From contig JBIKLX010000118.1 of NCBI GenBank assembly GCA_044359565.1, positions 1-9,955 of the forward strand: a stretch of 9,955 nt of DNA, given 5' to 3'. The translations under genes were made by a program, and so were the position numbers. The notes beneath the pieces were generated by a model that did no database searches, was not told where the DNA came from, and worked only from the letters and a program-made list of their open reading frames with translations. Source of the stretch: VFMC01 sp044359565 (GTDB lineage: Bacteria; Actinomycetota; Acidimicrobiia; Acidimicrobiales; Ilumatobacteraceae). This document shows positions 1 to 6,700 of this stretch, piece after piece (the stretch's first letter is position 1; each line of letters begins with the position of its first letter).

Positions 1-702
1 AGCGACCATCATCCGCCACCAGAGGCCCAACAACTGCCGGGCGCTGCGCGCAATGGCGGGCAGGCGGAAGAACTGCGACCGGCCGTGCGGGCGTTCGAAG
101 TGGTGCACCGGCGTCTCGACGAAGCGGGCACCGCGCTCGGTGAAGCTGCGCATCATCTCGACGCAGATGACGCCGCTGGTGGATGTGAGCGGCCGGTCGA
201 CGATGAGTTGGCGCCGGAACAGGCGGAAGTCGCAGTCGGTGTCGCGCACCGGCAGGCGGAACAGCAGCTTCACCGTGTGGTGGTAGCACCGGCCGATCAC
301 CTTGCGGTACCACGAGTCGCCGCGGCCGATCTTGTATCCCTGCACTATGTCGACCGCCTCGGTGGCCAAAGGCACCAGCAGTGCTGCCTCCGACGCGTCG
401 TACTGCGCATCACCGTCGGTGTAGAAGATCCAGTCGTTGCGTGCTGCGGTGAAGCCCGAGATGAGGGCGCCCCCGTAGCCGCGATTCACCTCATGGTGGA
501 TCGGGCGCAGCCACGGGCGCTCGGCTGCCAACGCTTCGAGCACCTCGCGCGATCCGTCGCGCGATCCGTCGTTCACGACGATGACCTCGAGGCGCTCGGT
601 GAGTGGTTCGAGCGCGGCGTACACGCCGTCGACCAGACCGCCGATGGTGTCGGCGTCGTTGTAGCAGGGGAACATCGCCGAGATCGACGGCCGGGCGTTC
701 AC
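1..702 (-). CDS. Family 2 glycosyltransferase, polyprenyl-phosphate glycosyltransferase-like (partial, C-terminus off the left edge)
   Basis: Transfers a sugar from a nucleotide donor, probably to a polyprenyl phosphate or glycan acceptor at the inner face of the membrane. I translated the minus strand from the GTG at 702-700; 234 codons are visible with no stop. Seen: the GT-A entry strand SAMFPCYND (about residues 8-16), the VNDGSRDGS nucleotide-binding turn (about 43-51), NRGYGGAL (73-80), the metal-binding DGD within YTDGDAQYD (D96, D98), and RDTDCDFRLFRR further on. This pattern is typical of DPM1/GtrB-like GT2 enzymes. Whether C-terminal membrane helices follow cannot be seen, though the visible end (LLGLWWRMM) turns hydrophobic. 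The start GTGA overlaps the stop of the upstream aminotransferase by 4 bases, so it is translationally coupled and last of three operon genes seen here. Family assignment is firm; donor and acceptor are unknown. Confidence 0.88.
   Translation of the reverse strand, partial: MNARPSISAMFPCYNDADTIGGLVDGVYAALEPLTERLEVIVVNDGSRDGSREVLEALAAERPWLRPIHHEVNRGYGGALISGFTAARNDWIFYTDGDAQYDASEAALLVPLATEAVDIVQGYKIGRGDSWYRKVIGRCYHHTVKLLFRLPVRDTDCDFRLFRRQLIVDRPLTSTSGVICVEMMRSFTERGARFVETPVHHFERPHGRSQFFRLPAIARSARQLLGLWWRMMVA
547..570. repeat. 12-bp exact tandem duplication inside the glycosyltransferase
   Basis: The unit gcgcgatccgtc occurs twice head to tail (547-558 and 559-570). On the coding (minus) strand it encodes the repeated tetrapeptide DGSR in the nucleotide-sugar-binding turn VNDGSRDGS. 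It keeps the frame and fits the usual family motif, so it is probably constrained protein sequence and not a recent slippage product. Confidence 0.5.
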
Positions 703-1784
703 GGGTGGCCGCCCAGGGCGAGGTGCGGTGGCAGCGCTGCCAGCGCCTCGGCGACGGTCTCGACCTCGGCGTCGGTGAGGTGAGGGAAGCAGGGCAGCGA
801 CACGCACTCGGCCGCCCATGCCTCGGCCTGCGGGTAGGCAGTACGGCTGATGCACCGGTACGCCGGCTGCTGGTTGACGGCAAGCGGATAGTGCACCGCG
901 GTACCAACGCCGAGTTCGGCGAGCCGGGCCCGAGCGGTATTGCGCTCGGCGAACCGGGCCACGCAGAGGTGGTAGGAGTGGCGCTGGTGCGGGGTCTGCC
1001 ACCCGAGGTGGGGCGCGGCCTCGCGGTAGCGGGAGGCGATGTGCCGACGACGCTCGTTCCAGGTGGCCAGGTGTGGGAGTCCGAGTCGCAACCAGGCGGC
1101 CTCGATCTCGCTGAGGCGGAAGTTCTGCGACACCTCGTCGTGCACGTATTGCGCGGTCATCCCATGCGTGCGGAGCCGAGCGACTCGATCGATCAGGTCG
1201 CGGTCGGTCGACACCACGGCGCCGCCGTCGCCGATCCCGCCGAGATTCTTGGTGGGGTAGAAGCTGTATGCGACGGCTGCCGACCGTCGATCGTGGCCGA
1301 GTGCCCCTTGGGCCTGAGCGGCATCTTCGACGATGGGCAGATCGGTGTCGGGCAACGTGGCCGGCCGACCGTAGAGATGGACGACCACCACGGCGCGGGT
1401 GCGGGCGGTGCGCGCTGGCTCCACCAGACACGGGTCGAGGTTGGCTGTGTCGGCCTCGACGTCGACGAGCACCGGGGTCGCGCCCAGGGCCGCGACGGCC
1501 GAGGCTGTCGGCACCGCGGTGAAGGCCGGCACGATCACCTCGTCACCAGGGCCCACCCCGAGGGCGCGCAGGGTGAGTTGCAGCGCCGTGGCCCCCGACG
1601 CAACGGCAACGGCGTGCGCCGGTTGCTCGCCGCCACCGGTGGCCCACCGGGCCAGATCGGCTTCGAGGCCTCGGGTCTCGTCGCCGAGCAGGTACACGCC
1701 ACGGCGCGCTACGTCTGCGACCTGGGCCGCGAAGGTGTCGGCCACCTCTGCGCCCCAACGGCTCAAGTCGACGACAGGTACCAC
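699..1784 (-). CDS. DegT/DnrJ/EryC1/StrS-family PLP-dependent sugar aminotransferase
   Basis: Transfers an amino group, usually from glutamate, to a keto group of a nucleotide-linked sugar, using pyridoxal phosphate in the cytoplasm. The protein is 361 aa, normal for the family. Seen (numbering from the GTG at 1784): VASGATALQLTL (about 61-72) phosphate-binding region, VEDAAQAQGA with the PLP-N1 aspartate D154, and SFYPTKNLGGIGDGGAV with the Schiff-base lysine K179. I chose GTG 1784 because GGAGG lies 5 bases upstream and the protein then begins directly at VVPVVDLSRW, the usual family N-terminus; the frame stays open to an ATG at 1850 but that adds 22 unconvincing residues. It overlaps the upstream epimerase by 22 bases and the downstream glycosyltransferase by 4. 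The family covers 3-amino and 4-amino hexose synthases as well as some dehydrases; the substrate cannot be fixed from sequence alone. Confidence 0.92.
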   Translation of the reverse strand: MVPVVDLSRWGAEVADTFAAQVADVARRGVYLLGDETRGLEADLARWATGGGEQPAHAVAVASGATALQLTLRALGVGPGDEVIVPAFTAVPTASAVAALGATPVLVDVEADTANLDPCLVEPARTARTRAVVVVHLYGRPATLPDTDLPIVEDAAQAQGALGHDRRSAAVAYSFYPTKNLGGIGDGGAVVSTDRDLIDRVARLRTHGMTAQYVHDEVSQNFRLSEIEAAWLRLGLPHLATWNERRRHIASRYREAAPHLGWQTPHQRHSYHLCVARFAERNTARARLAELGVGTAVHYPLAVNQQPAYRCISRTAYPQAEAWAAECVSLPCFPHLTDAEVETVAEALAALPPHLALGGHP

Positions 1785-2788
1785 GGATGCCTCCGGTAGA
1801 AATCGAGGGTGCGTTGTAGCCCGGTCTCGATGTCGACCGAGGCACCCCATCCGACTGTCCGCTCGATGGCGCTGCTGTCAGTCTGGAACGAACCGATGTC
1901 GATGCGTTGGTGGTCGCCAGGCCAGGGAGTCGTGGTGACCGAGGTGCCCGGTTCGCCGATACGGCCGAGGATGTCGGCGATCTCGGCCAGGGTGTGACTG
2001 CGGTGGTGGCCGACGTTGTAGACCTCGCCACAACCGGCGGGGCCGCTGGCAAGCACCAGCGCGTCGAGCACATCGTCGATGTACAGGCAGTCGCGGCGCT
2101 GGCTGCCGTCGCCGAACAGTTGGATGGTGCCGCCCTGCAGCGCGGTGCGGACGAACACCGGCAAGAACCCGAGTTCGTTGCTGGTGAGCCGCTGGCGGGG
2201 GCCGAACGCGTTGGTGAGCCGGAGTGACGTGATCGGCATGTCGTAGACGTGCGCGTACACGAGGTGGAGTTGCTCGCCGGCCAACTTCGCCACGCCGTTC
2301 ACGTCGAGCGGTCGCGTGGGATGTTGTTCGTCGACCGGCACCCGGATCGGTCGGCCGTACACCTGACGGGTGGACGCGTGGACGATGCGTGCGGTGCGGT
2401 TCTCGCGTCGCATCGTCTCGAGGAAGCGGCCGTGGGTGATGGTGTTGCGGAACAGGTCGCCCTCGGGGTCGGTCATCGAGTCGAGGTGGCTCACCTGCCC
2501 GGCGAGGTTGAACACGGTGTCGGCGTCGCGGACGACAGCGCCGACACGGTCGTCGCCGATATCGGCTTCGAGCACATCGACCGTCCCGTCGACGCCCTCG
2601 AGGTTGCGAGGACTACCGCCGTGGGTGGGCACCAGCGCGTCGATGACACGCACGGTGGCACCGGCCGACGCGAGCAGGTGAACGAGGTTCGAGCCGATGA
2701 AGCCCAACCCGCCCGTGACCACGCAGGTGGTACCGCCGAAACGGTCGCGCCGAGACGCGTCATCGGTGGGAGCCCCGTCGATCCGCAC
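1763..2788 (-). CDS. NAD-dependent sugar epimerase/dehydratase (extended SDR)
   Basis: A Rossmann-fold enzyme acting on a nucleotide sugar with bound NAD(P), by 4-keto chemistry as in epimerases and 4,6-dehydratases. With the GTG at 2788 it is 341 aa, normal for extended SDRs. Seen: dinucleotide motif TGGLGFIG (25-32), acidic residue D50 closing strand 2, DADTVFNLAG (88-97), HASTRQVYG (137-145), VNGVAKLAGEQ with K168, LRLTNAFGPRQR (189-200) and RRDCLYIDDV (231-240). The catalytic YxxxK tyrosine is replaced by Asn164; I recall DVNGxxK as typical of a subfamily of these enzymes, so this is probably not a broken gene. The frame is open to 3052, but everything upstream of 2788 runs into the divergent methyltransferase. 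No Shine-Dalgarno is visible; TACGCT lies 7 bases before the GTG, suggesting a nearly leaderless mRNA. First gene of the three-gene operon. Confidence 0.88.
   Translation of the reverse strand: MRIDGAPTDDASRRDRFGGTTCVVTGGLGFIGSNLVHLLASAGATVRVIDALVPTHGGSPRNLEGVDGTVDVLEADIGDDRVGAVVRDADTVFNLAGQVSHLDSMTDPEGDLFRNTITHGRFLETMRRENRTARIVHASTRQVYGRPIRVPVDEQHPTRPLDVNGVAKLAGEQLHLVYAHVYDMPITSLRLTNAFGPRQRLTSNELGFLPVFVRTALQGGTIQLFGDGSQRRDCLYIDDVLDALVLASGPAGCGEVYNVGHHRSHTLAEIADILGRIGEPGTSVTTTPWPGDHQRIDIGSFQTDSSAIERTVGWGASVDIETGLQRTLDFYRRHPWYLSST
1790..1795 (-). promoter_or_regulatory. Ribosome binding site for the sugar aminotransferase
   Basis: The minus strand reads CGGAGG here, 5 bases before the GTG at 1784. 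It lies inside the last codons of the epimerase gene and decides the internal GTG start over the upstream in-frame ATG. It is one of the few clear Shine-Dalgarno sites in the window. Confidence 0.75.
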
Positions 2789-2846
2789 AGCCCACAGCGT
2801 ACGAGGCGAGGGCGCAGTGCGTGCCGCATGGTGGCAGAATCTGCGG
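2789..2846. promoter_or_regulatory. Divergent promoter region between epimerase operon and methyltransferase
   Basis: This 58-base spacer must drive both directions. Minus strand: TACGCT (2801-2796), an actinobacterial TAnnnT -10 element, ends 7 bases before the GTG at 2788. Plus strand: CAGAAT (2835-2840) ends exactly 6 bases before the GTG at 2847, the geometry of a leaderless start. The palindrome GCAGAATCTGC (2834-2844) overlaps the plus -10. No convincing -35 hexamers are visible, which is common in this group. The assignment is inference from spacing and motif only. Confidence 0.45.
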
Positions 2847-3605
2847 GTGGATTCGGCGGAGTATCGACGTATGGCGGCGGCGGGGGCCAGCCATTGGTGG
2901 TACCGGGCGACGCGCCGTCTGCTGGCGCTGCTGCTCGGCCCACATGTGCGCTCGGCTGGCGCCGAACGACCGTTGGTGCTCGACGCCGGAGGTGGCAGCG
3001 GTGCCACCGGATCGTGGATGACAGCGATGGCCGATGTGGTGCTGGCCGACATGGAGCCGCTGGCGCTCGACGCGGCGCGCAGCGATCACCCGCGCATCCG
3101 ACCGGCCGTCGCCGACCTCAACCGGCTGCCGTTCGCCGACGGGTCATTCGACGCGGTGCTGTGCGTGACGGTGCTGTACCACCGACTCGTGCCCGACCCT
3201 GCGGCCGTCGTGCGCGACTTCGCCCGTCTGGTGCGACCCGGTGGGGTGGTGTGCCTGATGGAACCGGGCGGCCGGCGACTACGGCGCGGACACGACGAGG
3301 TGACACATGGGGCGCGCCGATTCAGCCGTGGCGAGTTGCGGCAGCTGTGCGCCGACGCGGGACTCGTGGTCGAGCGCAGCACGGGGGCATACACGTTCTT
3401 GCTGCCACCGGCAGTGGTGTTGGGTTGGTTCGAGCGGCTCCGATCGGGACGCGGCACGGGCTCGCCGCAGAGCGATGTCGACCGCAGCCCGTCGGGCCTC
3501 GGCGGTGTGCTGGGTGGCCTGGCGTCGATCGAGCGCCGGGTCCTGGGGCGAACCGACCTTCCCGGAGGCCTGTCGGTCATCGCCATCGCTCGTCGTCCCG
3601 ACTAG
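2847..3605 (+). CDS. Class I SAM-dependent methyltransferase (Methyltransf_11-like)
   Basis: Predicted to methylate a small molecule or sugar using S-adenosylmethionine. The protein is 252 aa. Seen: N-terminal VDSAEYRRM followed by SHWWYRATRRLL (15-26), a lead-in common in methyltransferases of sugar and surface-glycan clusters; motif I VLDAGGGSGATG (44-55); acidic DME (68-70) at the end of strand 2; VADLNRLPFADGSFDAVLCV (88-107) as motif II/III; and LVRPGGVVCLMEPGG (128-142) as motif IV. The GTG at 2847 is preferred because it yields the complete lead-in helix and sits 6 bases after a -10-like CAGAAT; ATG 2871 is an alternative but would cut the lead-in. It is divergent from the sugar operon and convergent with HrpB (25 bases between stops). 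Context favours sugar O- or N-methylation, but the substrate is unknown. Confidence 0.85.
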   Translation: MDSAEYRRMAAAGASHWWYRATRRLLALLLGPHVRSAGAERPLVLDAGGGSGATGSWMTAMADVVLADMEPLALDAARSDHPRIRPAVADLNRLPFADGSFDAVLCVTVLYHRLVPDPAAVVRDFARLVRPGGVVCLMEPGGRRLRRGHDEVTHGARRFSRGELRQLCADAGLVVERSTGAYTFLLPPAVVLGWFERLRSGRGTGSPQSDVDRSPSGLGGVLGGLASIERRVLGRTDLPGGLSVIAIARRPD

Positions 3606-3630
3606 TGGCGCCGACACACCGTGCCGCAGT

Positions 3631-6132
3631 TCAGCGGTCCTTCAGCCGCTTCGGGGGTGCTGCAGCCGGGTCGACCGGCCACTGGTGCTTCGGGTAGCGG
3701 CCCGCCATCTCCTTGCGTACCTCGGCCCACGAACCGGCCCAGAACGACGGCAGGTCGGCGGTGATCTGGATCGGCCGATCGGCGGGCGACAGCAGTTCGA
3801 GCGTGACCGGCACGTGACCACGGCAGACCGTGGGGTGCTCGCGGGTGCCGAACAGGTCTTGCACCCGCACCGAGGCGGTGGGGTTCGGGCGGGTGTAGTC
3901 GATCGCAGCGCTGCGGCCCGACGGTGTGTCGAGCGAGGCCGGGGCCAGGTCGGCCAGCGCCATCTGCTGGTCCCAGCCCAGCTGGTTCACCAGCAGCATG
4001 CCCACGTCGAGTCGCTCGAGGTCGACGCGGCCGGTGGCGTGCTGCAGATACGGCACGAGCCAGTCGTCGAGCGTGGCCAGCAGCGCCGCATCGCCTGTGT
4101 CGGGCCAGCCGTCGTCGGGGAACAGCCGGGCCAGCAGCGCGAGGCGGGAGCGCAGGTTGGCTGCAGAGGCCAGGTCGAGCGGGGCGAGGCGGGTGACACG
4201 CAATCGCTCGACGAGCGCGTCGACTGTCGCCGGCCCCGGAGAGGGGGATCGGGTGACGTCGCTGATGACCATGTTGCCGAGGCGCGTTTCGATGCGCTCG
4301 ACGAGGTCGTTGCGCTGCTTGTCCCACACGATCGATTCGCGGCGCACGATCTCGGCGGCGAGCGAGGCCTCCAACTCGGCGGCGTCGAGACCGGCGCCCA
4401 TCCGGATGCGTGCGCTGGTGCGGTTGCCGTCGAGGTCGGCCGCCACGATGAATGGCTCGTTGGCGATGGGGTCGTCCTTGGCCACCCAGGCTCCGCTGCC
4501 GGTGCGCAACTGGAACTGGCCGGGTTGGCTGCGACGCACCCCCACCCGGTCGGGGTAGGCGAGGGCCAACACAGCACCGGCACGGCCGCCGTCGACCCGG
4601 TCGAGGTCGAGGTCGGTGCGCGCCCGGCGGGCCAGGTCGTGGGCCCGGTCGCGCACCTGGCCGAGCGCCCGTCGGTCGGCGCGTTCGTCGCCACCGTCGC
4701 CGCACACCAGGCGCACGCGCAGGGCGAGGTCGGCCGGCAGTTCGTCGAACCGCCCGCGTAACACGTCGCGTTCGTCCACCAGCGCGGCGAGCACACAGGC
4801 GAGGCCTCGATCGGCCGGGCGGGCATCGACGATCATGCGGGCGAGACGAGGGTGCACGGGCAGCGCCAGCATCGAGCGGCCGGTGGTGGTGGGTGTGCCA
4901 TCGGCCGCCAGCGCCCCCAGGTCGACCAGGAGTTGGCGAGCGGTCTGCAACGACTTCGGCGAGGGTGGATCGATGAACGACAACGATTCGGGCGGGGTGT
5001 TCCAGACGGCCAGTTCCAGGGCCAGGCCGCTGAGGTCGACCTGGGTGATCTCGGCCGGCAGATGGGCGAGGCGGGTCGACTGTTCGAGCTTGCTCCATAA
5101 CCGGTAGCACGTGCCCGGTTCGGTACGTCCGGCGCGACCGGCCCGCTGATCGGCCGAGGCCCGGCTGGTGGCCACGGTGGTGAGCCGGGTCATGCCGGTG
5201 CGGGCGTCGAAGCGCGGCACCCGCGCCAGGCCGGCATCCACGACCACGCGAACGCCGGCGACGGTGAGCGACGACTCGGCAATGTCGGTGCTCAGCACCA
5301 CACGGCGCCGGCCGGCGGGCGACGGGGTGAGCGCCAGGTCCTGGTCGGCCAGCGACAGTGCACCGGCCAACGGATACACATCGACCGAGGGCGGCACCCG
5401 GTCGCGCAGCAGGCCCTCCACCCGGCGGATCTCGCCGATGCCGGGCAGGAACACCAGCACGTCGCCCTGTTCGTCGCGCAGCGCGGTGAGCACGGCCTCG
5501 GTGGTGGCCTGCTCGATGCGTACACCCTTGCCGGGTGGTAGCGAGCGGATGTCGACCGGGTACTCGCGGCCCTCGCTGGCCACCACCGCGGCCGGGGCGG
5601 CGCCACCGAGCAGCGCGGCGATGCGCCGGGTGTCGGGTGTGGCCGACATGGCCAGCAGGCGCAGGTCGGGCCGCAGGTGGGTGCGCACGTCGAGCGCCAG
5701 GGCGAGGCCCAGGTCGGTGGGCAGGTTGCGTTCGTGGACCTCGTCGAAGATCACCACTGCCACACCGGGCAGTTCAGGGTCGTGTTGCAGCCGACGGGTG
5801 AGCACGCCCTCGGTGACCACCTCGATGCGGGTGGTGGGGCCGATGCGCCGCTCGTCGCGGGTCTGGTAGCCCACCGTGCCACCCACCTCTTCGCCGAGCA
5901 GCGAGGCCATACGCCGGGCGGCCGCGCGAGTGGCCAGGCGGCGCGGTTCGAGCATCACGATGCGTTGGTCGTCGAGCCAGGGCTGGTCGAGCAGCCAGAG
6001 CGGAACGACGGTGGTCTTGCCGGCGCCCGGAGCCGCCACGACAACCGCCTCGCGGCCGTCGACGAGTGCCCGCCCGAGCGCGTCGAGCACGCCCACGACG
6101 GGCAGATCGGTAACGGAGTGGGGAACCGGCAT
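3631..6132 (-). CDS. hrpB: ATP-dependent DExH-box helicase HrpB
   Basis: A superfamily 2 NTPase/RNA helicase of the HrpA/HrpB branch; the physiological role of HrpB is poorly defined in most bacteria. At 833 aa it is full length for HrpB (about 800-850). Seen in order: Walker A APGAGKT (34-40), motif Ia LEPRRLATR (61-69), DEVH (130-133) in DEVHERNLPTD, motif III SAT (163-165), helicase C motif STDIAESSLT (281-290), motif VI QRAGRAGR (329-336), then the HA2-like middle region and the HrpB-specific C-terminal domain ending in SFWAGSWAEVRKEMAGRYPK. That C-terminal block separates HrpB from the longer HrpA. The ATG at 6132 gives a standard N-terminus; no strong Shine-Dalgarno is seen. It starts 34 bases after the stop of the thioredoxin-like gene, so the two are probably co-transcribed. 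All helicase motifs are intact. Confidence 0.95.
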   Translation of the reverse strand: MPVPHSVTDLPVVGVLDALGRALVDGREAVVVAAPGAGKTTVVPLWLLDQPWLDDQRIVMLEPRRLATRAAARRMASLLGEEVGGTVGYQTRDERRIGPTTRIEVVTEGVLTRRLQHDPELPGVAVVIFDEVHERNLPTDLGLALALDVRTHLRPDLRLLAMSATPDTRRIAALLGGAAPAAVVASEGREYPVDIRSLPPGKGVRIEQATTEAVLTALRDEQGDVLVFLPGIGEIRRVEGLLRDRVPPSVDVYPLAGALSLADQDLALTPSPAGRRRVVLSTDIAESSLTVAGVRVVVDAGLARVPRFDARTGMTRLTTVATSRASADQRAGRAGRTEPGTCYRLWSKLEQSTRLAHLPAEITQVDLSGLALELAVWNTPPESLSFIDPPSPKSLQTARQLLVDLGALAADGTPTTTGRSMLALPVHPRLARMIVDARPADRGLACVLAALVDERDVLRGRFDELPADLALRVRLVCGDGGDERADRRALGQVRDRAHDLARRARTDLDLDRVDGGRAGAVLALAYPDRVGVRRSQPGQFQLRTGSGAWVAKDDPIANEPFIVAADLDGNRTSARIRMGAGLDAAELEASLAAEIVRRESIVWDKQRNDLVERIETRLGNMVISDVTRSPSPGPATVDALVERLRVTRLAPLDLASAANLRSRLALLARLFPDDGWPDTGDAALLATLDDWLVPYLQHATGRVDLERLDVGMLLVNQLGWDQQMALADLAPASLDTPSGRSAAIDYTRPNPTASVRVQDLFGTREHPTVCRGHVPVTLELLSPADRPIQITADLPSFWAGSWAEVRKEMAGRYPKHQWPVDPAAAPPKRLKDR

Positions 6133-6166
6133 CAGCCTGCGCGCCGGTGTGGTGACTGAGCCGTGG

Positions 6167-6658
6167 TCAGCTGGCCAGGGCGGGGGTGCCGTGGAACGGG
6201 CCCGGGTCGCTGGCCACCGGCATGACCGGACGGATCCACCCGCAGGTGCTGGCGATGACGTCGGCGACCGCCCGCCACTCGGTTGCGTTCCAGCCCTCGG
6301 CAGCGGCGGTCACAGTGCCATCGGCCTGCAGGAACACGAACGCCGGCAGGGTGCCGAGGCCGAGGGCTTTCACGAGCAGTCGGTCGGGGTCGCAGTAGAC
6401 GAGGAACTGGTCGGCGAGCGGGCCGAGGAATCCGCGAGCCTCAGCGGCGCTGCAGGTGAGCACGAAGTTGCACCGGGCGTCGCTGCCGCTGAACCCGGCC
6501 AGGATGCGGGCTGCAGTCTTCAGGATCCAGGCGCTCTCATTGGTGTACGGGTCGAGCACCACGCTGGCGAGGTGGAACATGGTGAGCCATTCCTCGAGCT
6601 GGCGGCTCTCGCCGTCGAGTGAGGTGAGCGGCGTATCGGGCGAAGGGTTCGTGGCCAC
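6167..6658 (-). CDS. Thioredoxin-fold protein lacking the CxxC active site (function unknown)
   Basis: Encodes 163 aa starting at GTG 6658. The pattern resembles a thioredoxin-like domain: strand ASVVLDPYTNESAWILKTA (31-49), where thioredoxins carry WCxxC, a central strand CNFVLTC (63-69), and LGTLPAFVFLQADGTV (101-116) with the cis-proline position P105. The redox cysteine pair is absent, since YTNESAW occupies that site, so disulfide exchange is unlikely; binding or scaffolding is possible. The tail ends in a Pro/Gly-rich segment with DPGPFHGTPA. No signal peptide or membrane segment is visible, so it is probably cytoplasmic. The frame is open for more than 2 kb upstream, but the real start is set by homology-like content beginning near 6658 and by the divergent gene at 6701. 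A TAACCT -10 element lies 8 bases before the GTG. Likely in an operon with HrpB. Confidence 0.72.
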   Translation of the reverse strand: MATNPSPDTPLTSLDGESRQLEEWLTMFHLASVVLDPYTNESAWILKTAARILAGFSGSDARCNFVLTCSAAEARGFLGPLADQFLVYCDPDRLLVKALGLGTLPAFVFLQADGTVTAAAEGWNATEWRAVADVIASTCGWIRPVMPVASDPGPFHGTPALAS

Positions 6659-6700
6659 GGTCAGCCAGGTTAGCGACCCGGTGGCGGATAGGTTCGACCC
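6659..6700. promoter_or_regulatory. 42-bp divergent, near-leaderless promoter pair
   Basis: Plus strand: TAGGTT (6689-6694) is followed by exactly six bases and then the GTG at 6701, so the start codon would be the +1 nucleotide. Minus strand: TAACCT (6672-6667) is followed by eight bases and then the GTG at 6658, giving a leader of about two bases. An imperfect direct repeat, AGGTTagCGACCCG (6667-6680) and AGGTTCGACCCG (6690-6701), covers both -10 elements. No Shine-Dalgarno is seen for either gene. Motifs and spacing are visible; promoter activity is inferred. Confidence 0.55.

Noticed and set aside
603..1799. A 398-codon open frame on the plus strand
   Set aside because: It is antisense to the aminotransferase and glycosyltransferase, whose catalytic motifs are clear on the minus strand.
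1785..1850. Upstream ATG start (1850) for the aminotransferase
   Set aside because: It would add 22 unconserved residues and a longer overlap with the epimerase. The GTG at 1784 has a well-spaced GGAGG and starts at the typical family N-terminus.
2789..3052. N-terminal extension of the epimerase to 3052
   Set aside because: The extra 88 residues are low-complexity and antisense to the methyltransferase motif I region. The Rossmann motif already lies 25 residues from the GTG at 2788.
3606..3630. Terminator between the methyltransferase and HrpB
   Set aside because: The 25-base convergent gap shows no good inverted repeat or U-tract.
2249..3697. A 482-codon open frame on the plus strand
   Set aside because: It runs antisense to the epimerase and then out of frame through the methyltransferase, with a low-complexity Arg/Gly/Ala-rich translation. 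It is a GC-rich shadow frame.
3602..5110. A 502-codon open frame on the minus strand
   Set aside because: It lies in another frame inside HrpB, with a Pro/Arg-rich translation and no motifs, whereas HrpB in its own frame has every helicase motif.
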